A stretch of 64,000 bases of DNA from Alterluteimonas quercicellularis (GTDB taxonomy: Bacteria > Pseudomonadota > Gammaproteobacteria > Xanthomonadales > Xanthomonadaceae), in the NCBI RefSeq assembly GCF_021191635.1, contig NZ_JAIWPR010000034.1, positions 1 to 64,000 of the forward strand, in the 5' to 3' direction. Both the position numbers and the translations under genes were made by a program. Position 1 is the stretch's first letter, and each line of letters begins with the position of its first letter. The notes under the pieces are model-generated. The model ran no database searches. It was not told the DNA's origin and saw only the letters and a list, made by a program, of their open reading frames with translations. Positions 26,504 through 35,536 of the stretch are shown here, one piece after another.

Positions 26504-27547
26504 ATGGCGGGAAGAACGCGCACGGCCCTGGTCGTCCTGGGCGCGATCGCCCTGGCCGTCGGTGCGGCGATCTGGTGGGCGCGGCCGCCCGCCGGCGCCG
26601 CCAGCCGGCCCGGTATCGTCGCCGCCGAACCGGTCGCGTCGGCACCGCCGGAGCGCGCGCCGGCGGTGCCGTCCGGCTCGCATGCCGGCGCCGCCACCCT
26701 GCAACCGTGGCCGGACCTGCCGCCGCTGGACCGGCCGCTGCGCCTGGTGGCGGACGAACTGCGCGCACGCGCCGACGCGGGCGATCCGCTGGCCGCCTGC
26801 CGGCTGGTCGCCGAGGCCGACCACTGCGACCAGATGCAGGAGGTGGTCGGCCATCTGCGGCAGTCCATGAAGCAGATCGAGCGCGTCGCCGCGGACCAGC
26901 CGGAGCGCAACCGGGTGAGCGACGACATGCGCCAGCGCATGCGCGACACCCTGGACGCACGGGAACAGGCGCTGGCGCATTGCGCGGACGTGGCGTCGCC
27001 GACGGCCGCCGAGCGCGTGCGCTATGCGCGACAGGCGGCCCTGGCCGGCCATCTGCCTTCGATGCGCCATTACGCGATCGGCCACTCTTTCCGGATGCGC
27101 GACATCATGGACGTGCTGCCGCAGCTCGAGGTGTATCGGCGCGAAGCGGAATCCATCGCGCTCCGCGCGGCGGCGGCGGGCGACCTCGAGTCGGCGCTGG
27201 CGCTCGCCAGCGCCTATCTCGGCGATCTCCCGGCCGGTGGCCCCTTCCGCCCGCTGCTCGAACAGACGCTGCCGGAGAATCCCGGCCAGGCCCTGGCCTG
27301 GGCACAGGCCGCGCTGGCGCATCCGGCGCTGGCGTCGCTGCCCGACACGCATCCGCTGCGCGTTCGCCTCGACATGGTGCTCTCGGAGGCGACCGACCGG
27401 CTGCCGCCTGATCAGCGGACGCCCCCGCCCGCCGCGATGGCGGCGGGCCGATCCGGTCCGGTCCGGCTGTCCAGCGGCCGCGGCACGCCGCCGTTCGCGG
27501 GCATCGCCCGCTCCGAGTGCAGCGACCGATCGTTCCTGTCGCCCTGA
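26504..27547 (+). CDS. Membrane-anchored protein of unknown function
   Basis: 347 residues. A single N-terminal membrane helix (ALVVLGAIALAVGAAIWWA) is followed by a Pro/Ala-rich linker (about 30-65) and a helical domain with repeated Ala-rich helices (RYARQAALAGHLPSMRHYAIGHSF, AAAAGDLESALALASAYLGD) reminiscent of Sel1/TPR repeats. The first Cys residues (ACRLVAEADHCDQM) could form a disulfide, so the domain is probably periplasmic. It follows the acyltransferase by 5 bp and is convergent with the Cys-rich peptide group. Function is unknown. Confidence 0.7.
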   Translation: MAGRTRTALVVLGAIALAVGAAIWWARPPAGAASRPGIVAAEPVASAPPERAPAVPSGSHAGAATLQPWPDLPPLDRPLRLVADELRARADAGDPLAACRLVAEADHCDQMQEVVGHLRQSMKQIERVAADQPERNRVSDDMRQRMRDTLDAREQALAHCADVASPTAAERVRYARQAALAGHLPSMRHYAIGHSFRMRDIMDVLPQLEVYRREAESIALRAAAAGDLESALALASAYLGDLPAGGPFRPLLEQTLPENPGQALAWAQAALAHPALASLPDTHPLRVRLDMVLSEATDRLPPDQRTPPPAAMAAGRSGPVRLSSGRGTPPFAGIARSECSDRSFLSP

Positions 27548-27567
27548 TGCCGGCCCGTTGTCGAACG

Positions 27568-27590
27568 AAGGGCTCCGCGTGGGAGCCCTT
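27568..27590. terminator. Hairpin between convergent genes
   Basis: AAGGGCTCC (27568-27576) and GGAGCCCTT (27582-27590) form a perfect 9-bp stem with a 5-nt loop. It lies between the gene ending at 27547 and the peptide gene ending at 27606 and could work in both directions, though neither side has a strong T-run. Confidence 0.5.
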
Positions 27591-27605
27591 CCGGTACCGC
27601 GTTCC

Positions 27606-27809
27606 TCAGGGCACCATGCATCCACATCCTATGTAGCAGTTCGTCTCGCACAGGAAGTCCCCGGATTCGCAGGTCCGCAGGCAGTCGCGCACGCAGCGCG
27701 AATCGCATTCCGCCGAATCGGCCGCAGGGGTGGCCCAGGCGCCGAAGGCGGCGCTGAGTGCGAACAGGGCTGAGCCGGCCAGGGAGAGGTAGAGCGTCCT
27801 CGCGTTCAT
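27606..27809 (-). CDS. Secreted eight-cysteine peptide, paralogue 1
   Basis: 67 residues. Residues 1 to about 27 are a Sec signal peptide (TLYLSLAGSALFALSAAFGAWA). The mature part of about 40 residues has eight cysteines spaced C-x3-C-x3-C-x3-C-x6-C-x3-C-x3-C-x-C and ends GCMVP. The spacing places four Cys on one helix face and would suit a disulfide-stapled helical hairpin or metal binding. Very similar to the peptides at 28005 and 28419. AAGGA lies upstream. I know no named family with certainty. Confidence 0.8.
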   Translation of the reverse strand: MNARTLYLSLAGSALFALSAAFGAWATPAADSAECDSRCVRDCLRTCESGDFLCETNCYIGCGCMVP

Positions 27810-28004
27810 GGTGATCGATTCCTTCGTAGGGCTCCTCGCTGGAGCGAGCCGAACGCTAGGCGGCGGGATCGGGCGGCGCACGCCGCGCCGCAGCATCGCG
27901 GGCGCGCCGTCGGGCGTGCGGCAGACGGCCTCCGCGCACGCCGATCGCCACGGCAGGCGATGCGCGCGAAGGAAGGACTCCCGGGAAAACCCTTCCGGCG
28001 TGCC

Positions 28005-28211
28005 TCAGGGGATCGGACATCCGCAACTGGGATAGCAACGCGTCTCGCACCGGAAATCGCCGTCGGCGCAGTTCTGCAGGCAAGTGCGCAGGCACTGCGA
28101 ATTGCATTCCCCCGAGTCGACGGCCGGCGTGGCCCAGGCGCCGAAGGCGGCGCTGAGCGCGAACAGGGCGGCACCGGCCAGGGAGAGATAGAGCGTCCTC
28201 GCGGTGGTCAT
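28005..28211 (-). CDS. Secreted eight-cysteine peptide, paralogue 2
   Basis: 68 residues, with the same signal peptide ([24 protein letters not shown]) and the same C-x3-C-x3-C-x3-C-x6-C-x3-C-x3-C-x-C pattern, ending GCPIP. Most residues between the cysteines differ from paralogue 1 while the Cys framework is fixed, which indicates selection on the framework. GAAGGAACGACC precedes the ATG. About 195 bp separate it from paralogue 1. Confidence 0.8.
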   Translation of the reverse strand: MTTARTLYLSLAGAALFALSAAFGAWATPAVDSGECNSQCLRTCLQNCADGDFRCETRCYPSCGCPIP

Positions 28212-28384
28212 GGTCGTTCCTTCGAGCGCTCCGGATCGGAGCTGGACGACGCTATCGCGGGAAGGACCGCACCGCACGCGGCGACGCAGCAGTCGGGAGA
28301 ATCGGCATGCGGGGGAACGAAGGCCGGATATGCCTCGGGTGCTCGCCACGGCTGCGAGGCAGCGAGACGGGGCCCGGACCGGAC

Positions 28385-28412
28385 GGGGCGGCTCGCATGC
28401 GCAAGCCGCCCC
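28385..28412. terminator. Hairpin after the third peptide gene
   Basis: GGGGCGGCT (28385-28393) and AGCCGCCCC (28404-28412) form a perfect 9-bp stem with a 10-nt loop, 7 bp past the stop of the peptide gene at 28419 on the minus strand. There is no T-run, so termination strength is doubtful. Confidence 0.45.
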
Positions 28413-28418
28413 GCAGGC

Positions 28419-28634
28419 TCACGGTACGATGCAGCCGCAATTGCGATAGCAGGTGAACTCGAGGCACAGGATGTCGTTGGGGTCGCATCTCTGCAGGCAG
28501 TCGCGCAAGCATTGCTGGTTGCACTCGGCCGTCGCGGGCGGCGTCGGCGACGTCGCGATCGCGCTGAAGGCCGCACTCAGCGAGAACAGCGCGGCGCCGG
28601 CGAGGGAAAGATAGAACCGCTTCGTCCTGGTCAT
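28419..28634 (-). CDS. Secreted eight-cysteine peptide, paralogue 3
   Basis: 71 residues from the ATG at 28634 (AGGA 8 nt upstream; an ATG at 28640 is too close to it). Signal peptide FYLSLAGAALFSLSAAFSAIA, a short Pro/Thr linker, then C-x3-C-x3-C-x3-C-x6-C-x4-C-x3-C-x-C and the end GCIVP. One extra residue between Cys5 and Cys6 marks it as the most diverged copy. It is the first peptide downstream of the glutaredoxin-like gene, 92 bp apart. Confidence 0.8.
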   Translation of the reverse strand: MTRTKRFYLSLAGAALFSLSAAFSAIATSPTPPATAECNQQCLRDCLQRCDPNDILCLEFTCYRNCGCIVP

Positions 28635-28725
28635 GGTCATCTTCCTGTAAGCCTCGTCATTGAGGCGCGGGCGACGTTAGTACGCCATTCACATGGGCGC
28701 ACCTTGCAGCGCAGCAGCCGGGCGC

Positions 28726-29154
28726 TCAATGCGTGGCCCGGAGGTCGCCCGCGATCTCGTCCATGCGCGCCGGGTCGAAGCCCTGGATCCTGTGGGTCGC
28801 GGTGACCATGAAGGGCGTCATGCGTGCGTTCATGGCCTTGACCTCGCGCCAGGGCGCGTTGGACTCCTCGATCACGCGTTCCTCGAAATCGACGCCGTGA
28901 CGGGTCAGCCATCCGCGCGCGCGCGTACTGGCCGCGCAGGTCGGCTGCGAGTACAGGATCATCCTGTGCTGCGTGCCTTCCATCAGCCTCCGGTTGTCCG
29001 ATGCCTCGACGATCATGCTGTCCGGTGGCGGCGGCGCGCTGTCCCGCGATGCGAGCATGCGGCCCGTGAGCGCACCCAGCGCGATGCAGGCGAGCGCGAA
29101 CAGCACCAGGAGCAGCCGCGTGCGTCCGCGGGACCGCGTCCCTTCTCCCTCCAT
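28726..29154 (-). CDS. Membrane-anchored monothiol glutaredoxin-like protein
   Basis: 142 residues. One membrane helix (LLLVLFALACIALGALTGRMLA, about 14-35) and a Pro-rich linker precede a glutaredoxin-like domain (about 63-140): MILYSQPTC73-A-A-S76 with the active site CxxS, then a cis-Pro at 114 (RMTPFMV) and HRIQGFDPARMDEI. A CxxS site indicates monothiol chemistry, such as deglutathionylation or isomerase-like action, rather than dithiol reduction. The domain probably faces the periplasm, since the positive residues are N-terminal of the helix. It is the first gene before the three Cys-rich peptides on the same strand. Confidence 0.78.
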   Translation of the reverse strand: MEGEGTRSRGRTRLLLVLFALACIALGALTGRMLASRDSAPPPPDSMIVEASDNRRLMEGTQHRMILYSQPTCAASTRARGWLTRHGVDFEERVIEESNAPWREVKAMNARMTPFMVTATHRIQGFDPARMDEIAGDLRATH

Positions 29155-29229
29155 GGATGTCTCCCTTCCGTCGTCGAAGCGCCTACCTTATCCAGCGTCA
29201 CGCGTTCGCGCATGCTGCGCCGCGGCGCC

Positions 29230-30198
29230 TCAGCGCTCCGAGTGCCCGCTGTCGTAGTAGTCGCGGCGGGTGAACAGGTCGGGCTTGATCAGCTCGACGA
29301 AGGCGCGCGCCTGCGGCGAAAGGTACTTGCCCTTGCGCACGACGACGCCGTAGCTGCGCTGCGGGAACCAGCGCGCGAGCGAACGCGCCGCCAGGCGCTC
29401 GCGGTCGGCCTCGCCCAGGCAGATCGCGGTGACGATGCTGATGCCCATGCCCATCGCCACGTACTGCTTGATCACCTCCCAGCCGCCCACTTCCATGGCG
29501 ACGGTGTAGGGCACCCGGTGCTGGTGGAACACCACGTCCACCAGCCGGTAGGTGGTCAGCCGCCGCGGCGGCAGGATCAGGCCGTAGGGCGAGAGATCCT
29601 CCAGCTCCAGCGCGGGCTTGCGGGCCAGCGGATGGTCCGGCGGCGCGATCAGCATGGGATCGAAGCGGTAGACCGGCGCGTAGTCGAGGTCGGAGGGCAC
29701 CTCCAGCATCGAGCCGACGGCGAGGTCGACGGCGTCGGAGCGCAGCAGGTCGAGCCCGCCCGCGCCGGTGACGTTGTCCAGGCTCAACCGCACCTCGGGC
29801 TGCGCCCGCCGGTAGGCGTCCACGATCGGCGGCAGCAGGTGGAGGATGGTCGAGGTGCCGGCGGCGATCCGCAGCTCGCCGCCGTCCAGGCCGCGCAACT
29901 GGTCGTGGAAGGCCGCCGGCAGGCCGTCCAGGCCCTCGACCAGCGGCCGCGCCAGTGCGTACAGCGCCTCGCCCTCGCGCGTGGGCAGCAGCCGGCGCCC
30001 GCTGCGCTCCAGCAGGCGCACGCCCAGGTCGCGCTCCAGCGCCTGCAGCTGCAGCGTCACCGCAGGCTGGCTGACGAACAGCGTCTCGGCCGCTCGCGAG
30101 ACCGAGCCGAGCCGGGCGACCTGGCAGAACGCCCGCAGCGGCTTCAGGCGGTCGCCCTTGTACGCGAAGCGGGGGGCAGGTGACTGTTTCCTGGGCAC
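29230..30198 (-). CDS. LysR-family regulator next to the glyoxylate bypass genes
   Basis: 322 residues from a GTG at 30198 (AAGGAC upstream; the frame extends further but without support). The winged HTH reads [48 protein letters not shown] (about 16-63). The C-terminal domain resembles CysB-like substrate-binding domains. It is divergent from aceB-aceA across 110 bp that holds an imperfect dyad, so regulation of the glyoxylate bypass is likely but inferred. Confidence 0.9.
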   Translation of the reverse strand: MPRKQSPAPRFAYKGDRLKPLRAFCQVARLGSVSRAAETLFVSQPAVTLQLQALERDLGVRLLERSGRRLLPTREGEALYALARPLVEGLDGLPAAFHDQLRGLDGGELRIAAGTSTILHLLPPIVDAYRRAQPEVRLSLDNVTGAGGLDLLRSDAVDLAVGSMLEVPSDLDYAPVYRFDPMLIAPPDHPLARKPALELEDLSPYGLILPPRRLTTYRLVDVVFHQHRVPYTVAMEVGGWEVIKQYVAMGMGISIVTAICLGEADRERLAARSLARWFPQRSYGVVVRKGKYLSPQARAFVELIKPDLFTRRDYYDSGHSER

Positions 30199-30221
30199 TT
30201 TCCAGTCCTTATCAGAAGAAC

Positions 30222-30240
30222 TTATAGATCGGATTGATAA
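30222..30240. promoter_or_regulatory. Imperfect dyad between lysR and aceB
   Basis: TTATAGATC-G-GATTGATAA is an imperfect inverted repeat in an AT-rich island between the divergent lysR and aceB genes. It is a plausible LysR-type binding site. Confidence 0.5.
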
Positions 30241-30308
30241 AACTGCTTTGCCCAATACTGTACCCGGGCGGATGGTGGGTCCACCCCCACAGCCCATGGA
30301 GCCCATCC

Positions 30309-31940
30309 ATGTCCGCAGTCCTCAAGCCCGCCCCCGAGGCGATCCAGTGTCCCGCGGGGGTGCCGGACGACGTACTCGGCGCCCCCGTGCTGGCCCTGCT
30401 GGCCGATCTCCACCGCCGCTTCGAACGCCGCCGCCAGTCGCTGCTGGCGGCCCGGGAGGCCCGCCAGGCGCGCTTCGACGCCGGCGAGCTGCCCGACTTC
30501 CGCGCCGACACCCGCGCGATCCGCGAGGCCGACTGGCGGGTGGCGCCGCTGCCGGCGGCGCTGCAGGACCGCCGGGTCGAGATCACCGGGCCGGTCGACC
30601 CGAAGATGGTCATCAACGCGCTGAACTCGGGCGCCAACTGCTACATGGCCGACTTCGAGGACTCCACCGCGCCGACCTGGCCGAACCTGATCGCCGGCCA
30701 GCGCGCGCTGAAGGAGGCGGTGGCCGGCACGCTGGCGTTCGAGGGCGCCGAAGGCAAGCGCTACGCGCTGCGCCCGGCCGGGGAGCAGGCGGTGCTGATC
30801 GTGCGCCCGCGCGGCTGGCACCTGGACGAGAAGCACGTGCTGGTGGATGGCGCACGCCTGTCCGGCGCGCTGTTCGACGCGGCGGTGTTCGCCTTCCACA
30901 ACGCGCAGGCGCTCGCCGCCCGGGACCGCGGCCCCTACCTCTACCTGCCCAAGCTGCAGTCGATGGAGGAGGCGCAGCTGTGGGACGAGGTGCTGTCGGC
31001 GCTGGAGCAGGCGCTCGGGCTGCCGGCCGGCCAGATCAAGGTCACGGTGCTGATCGAGACGCTGCCGGCGGTGTTCGAGATGGACGAGATCCTGCACGCG
31101 CTGCGCACGCGCGCCGCCGGCCTCAACTGCGGCCGCTGGGACTACATCTTCTCCTACATCAAGACCTTCCGCCGCCACCGCGACCGCGTGCTGCCCGAGC
31201 GCGGCCAGGTCACGATGACGCAGCCGTTCCTGAAGGCCTACTCGGAACTGCTGATCCAGACCTGCCACCGCCGCGGCGCGCACGCCATGGGCGGCATGGC
31301 CGCGCAGATCCCGATCGCCGGCGACGCCGCCGCCAACGAGGAGGCGATGGCCCGCGTGCGCGCCGACAAGCTGCGCGAGGTGACCGCCGGCCACGACGGC
31401 ACCTGGGTGGCGCACCCGGCGCTGATCCCGGTGGCGCGCGCGATCTTCGACGAGCGCATGCCCACGCCCCACCAGCAGCACGTGGGCCGCGAGGACGTGC
31501 TGGTCGGCCGCGACGAGCTGATCGCGCCGCCGCTGGGATCGATCGGCCGCAAGGGCTTCGAGAACAACGTCGAGGTCTGCGTGCGCTACCTGGCTGCGTG
31601 GCTGTCGGGCAACGGCTGCGTGCCCATCCACGGGATGATGGAGGACGCGGCCACCGCCGAGATCGCGCGCGCCCAGCTCTGGCAATGGCTGCACCACGCG
31701 GACGAGACGCCGGGCACCGGCGACGGGCGCAGCGCCGAGCCGCTGTGCCTGGACGACGGCACGCCGGTCGACTTCGTGCTGTTCGAGGCGGTGCTGCTGG
31801 GCCTGCCCTCGCGGCTGGCGCAGGAGCGTCCGCCGGGCCTGGACCGCGTGCCGGAAGCGATCGGCATGCTCGAGCGCCTGACCCGCGCCGACGTCCTGGC
31901 CGACTTCCTGACCCTGCCCGCCTACGAACGCATCGACTGA
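30309..31940 (+). CDS. aceB: Malate synthase A
   Basis: 543 residues. Family motifs include [78 protein letters not shown] and [10 protein letters not shown]. The enzyme condenses glyoxylate with acetyl-CoA to malate. The ATG at 30309 follows GGAG by 6 nt. aceA follows 53 bp later, so the pair is an operon for growth on acetate or fatty acids. Confidence 0.97.
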   Translation: MSAVLKPAPEAIQCPAGVPDDVLGAPVLALLADLHRRFERRRQSLLAAREARQARFDAGELPDFRADTRAIREADWRVAPLPAALQDRRVEITGPVDPKMVINALNSGANCYMADFEDSTAPTWPNLIAGQRALKEAVAGTLAFEGAEGKRYALRPAGEQAVLIVRPRGWHLDEKHVLVDGARLSGALFDAAVFAFHNAQALAARDRGPYLYLPKLQSMEEAQLWDEVLSALEQALGLPAGQIKVTVLIETLPAVFEMDEILHALRTRAAGLNCGRWDYIFSYIKTFRRHRDRVLPERGQVTMTQPFLKAYSELLIQTCHRRGAHAMGGMAAQIPIAGDAAANEEAMARVRADKLREVTAGHDGTWVAHPALIPVARAIFDERMPTPHQQHVGREDVLVGRDELIAPPLGSIGRKGFENNVEVCVRYLAAWLSGNGCVPIHGMMEDAATAEIARAQLWQWLHHADETPGTGDGRSAEPLCLDDGTPVDFVLFEAVLLGLPSRLAQERPPGLDRVPEAIGMLERLTRADVLADFLTLPAYERID

Positions 31941-31993
31941 TCCGGGCCCGCACCCGGGCCCGCTTCCTCATCCCGCTCCCACGGAGACACGCC

Positions 31994-33292
<1,299 letters not shown>

Positions 33293-33316
33293 GCCGGCGG
33301 CTTCGCAGGGGCGCTT

Positions 33317-33349
33317 CCGGCGCCGCCGCAGGGATGGCGGCGGCGCCGG
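33317..33349. terminator. GC-rich hairpin between aceA and the S9 peptidase
   Basis: CCGGCGCCGCCGC (33317-33329) pairs perfectly with 33337-33349 across a 7-nt loop, between two convergent genes. No T-run, so it may be a Rho-assisted or bidirectional barrier. Confidence 0.5.
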
Positions 33350-33365
33350 GGGCGATATCGCGAGG

Positions 33366-35453
33366 TCAGTCGCGCGCCGAGGGGGTGTGCGACTTCAGCG
33401 CATCGGCCAGGCCCGGCACGATGTCCGCGCCGGTGGGCACCTCGATGCTGGAGCCGGCGAAGTCGCCGCCGATCGGCTCCGCGCGGCCGCCCAGGCACTC
33501 GGCCAGGAAGCCTTCGGTCACCGCGTTGAAGGCCTTGTTGTTCTCCGGCCGCGCGAAGCCGTGGCCCTCGTCCGGGAACAGCGCGTAGGTCACCGGGATG
33601 CCGCGCGCCTGCATCGCGGCCACGATCTGGTCGCTCTCGGCCTGGACCACGCGCGGGTCGTTGGCGCCCTGGCCGATCAGCAGCGGCTTGGAGATCCTGT
33701 CGACGTGGCTGATCGGCGAGCGCTCCAGCAGCAGCTTGCGCCCTTCCTCGGTCCGCGGATCGCCGACGCGCCGGTACCACTGTTCCATGAAGCTGGCCCA
33801 GTAGGCGGGGAAGGTCTCGAACAGGGTGATGAGGTTGGACGGCCCGACGAGGTCGACGCCGCAGGCGAAGGTGTCCGGGGTGAAGGTCATCCCGACCAGG
33901 GTGGCGTAGCCGCCGTAGCTGCCGCCCATGATCGCCACCTGCTCCCGGGTGGTGACGCCGCCGTCGATCGCCCACTGCACGGCGTCGATCAGGTCGTCGT
34001 GCATCTTGCCGGCCCACTCGTGGTTGGCGCGGTTGAGGAAGTTCTTGCCGAAGCCGGTGGAACCGCGGTAGTTGACCGACAGCACGGCGTAGCCGCGGTT
34101 GGCCAGCCACTGGTCGTAGCTGCCGTAGCCGTAGTCGTCGCGCGCCCACGGGCCGCCGTGCACCAGCAGCACCATCGGCACCGGCGCATCGGCGCGGCCG
34201 TCGGCGTCGGCATCGGCGTGTGGCGGCAGGGTGAGGTAGCTGACCAGGGTCAGGCCGTCGCGCGAGCGGATCTCCTGCGGCCACATCGGCACCAGCGGCT
34301 TGCCGTCCAGCGCCGGGCGCGCGGAGAACAGCTCGGCCAGCTCGCCGCTGGCGCGGTCGTAGCGGTAGTAGGTCTCGGGCGCCTCGGCGGCGGAGTAGGC
34401 GACGATCCAGGTGCGGTCGTCCAGCGTGCGCGAGCGCACCGACGCGTCGCCGGGACCCAGCGCCTTCAGCTTCTCCAGGTCGCTACCGATGGCGGGATCC
34501 AGCACCGACCATTCCTCGCGCAGGTAGTTGGAGGCAGCCGCCTGCGCGACGCCGGTGCGCGGGTCGGCGAGCAGGCCGCTGACGTCGGCGCGCGGGTTCT
34601 CGAGCAGCAGCTTGCGCTCGCCGCTGTCCGCGTCCACCGCGAACAGCGCCACGGTGTCGCGCTCGCGCGACTCGAACAGGTAGGCGGTCCGGCCGTCGGC
34701 GGTGAAGTCGGTGTAGCCGGTGTTGATGACGTCGTCGAACGGGATGTCCTCGGCGACGGTCCAGCCGCCCTGGCCGTCGGGCTTCAGCACGTCGCGGCCG
34801 CCGTCGGGGCGCGAGCGGAAGGCCATGCGCAGGCGGAAGTCGTCGTCGGCCAGGTAGGAGGCGAACCCGGTGTTGCGCTCGACCAGGGTCCGCTCGCCGC
34901 TGCCCAGGTCGACCCGGTAGACGTCGTGCCACTGCCGGTCGCGATCGTTCATGCCGACCAGCACCGCGTCCGGCTGGCGGGCGCTGACGCCCATCACGGA
35001 AGCGCGCGTGCGCGCGTAGGGCGTCAGGTCGCGGCTCTCGCCGCTGGTCAGGTCCACCGCGTAGAGGTGGAAGTCCTCGTCGCCGCCGGTGTCGCGCAGG
35101 TAGAGCAGGGTGTCGGGGCGGTAGGACCAGAAGTACTGGCGGATGCCGCGGGCGTCGTCGCGGGTCACCGCGCGGGCGGCGGCGAGATCGCCGGCCGGCG
35201 CGATCCAGACGTTCAGGACGCCGTCCACCGGCGCGATCCAGCTCAGGTACTTGCCGTCCGGACTGATCTGCACGTTGGTGCGCTCGGGATTGCCGAACAG
35301 CGCTTCGCGCGGGATCAGCTCGACCTCGTCGAGCGAGGCCGGCGCGGCGGCGGGGGGCGTGGCGGTCTCGGCGGTCTCGGCCGGCCCGGCGCGCTCGCCG
35401 CAGGCGGCCAGCGCCAGGGCGAGGGCCGGAACGAGGCTCAGTCTGCGCAGCAT
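33366..35453 (-). CDS. S9 family peptidase, lipoprotein (copy A)
   Basis: 695 residues. The N terminus is a lipoprotein signal (ALALAACGE, Cys about residue 18), so the enzyme is anchored in the envelope. A beta-propeller region (about 45-430) precedes the alpha/beta hydrolase domain with Ser512 in GGSYGGYATL, Asp in GQGANDPRV and His in FPDEGHGFARPENN. The prolyl-oligopeptidase/acylaminoacyl-peptidase type cleaves short peptides. HADADADGRADAP is a calcium-loop-like insertion. A clear paralogue lies immediately upstream at 35537. Confidence 0.93.
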   Translation of the reverse strand: MLRRLSLVPALALALAACGERAGPAETAETATPPAAAPASLDEVELIPREALFGNPERTNVQISPDGKYLSWIAPVDGVLNVWIAPAGDLAAARAVTRDDARGIRQYFWSYRPDTLLYLRDTGGDEDFHLYAVDLTSGESRDLTPYARTRASVMGVSARQPDAVLVGMNDRDRQWHDVYRVDLGSGERTLVERNTGFASYLADDDFRLRMAFRSRPDGGRDVLKPDGQGGWTVAEDIPFDDVINTGYTDFTADGRTAYLFESRERDTVALFAVDADSGERKLLLENPRADVSGLLADPRTGVAQAAASNYLREEWSVLDPAIGSDLEKLKALGPGDASVRSRTLDDRTWIVAYSAAEAPETYYRYDRASGELAELFSARPALDGKPLVPMWPQEIRSRDGLTLVSYLTLPPHADADADGRADAPVPMVLLVHGGPWARDDYGYGSYDQWLANRGYAVLSVNYRGSTGFGKNFLNRANHEWAGKMHDDLIDAVQWAIDGGVTTREQVAIMGGSYGGYATLVGMTFTPDTFACGVDLVGPSNLITLFETFPAYWASFMEQWYRRVGDPRTEEGRKLLLERSPISHVDRISKPLLIGQGANDPRVVQAESDQIVAAMQARGIPVTYALFPDEGHGFARPENNKAFNAVTEGFLAECLGGRAEPIGGDFAGSSIEVPTGADIVPGLADALKSHTPSARD

Positions 35454-35536
35454 GGGATGTCCTTGGGTTGTGGGCCGGCCCGTGCGGGCCGGCGGAAGGG
35501 ATGGGCGGGGCGCCGGACCGGCCGCCCCGCTCCTGC

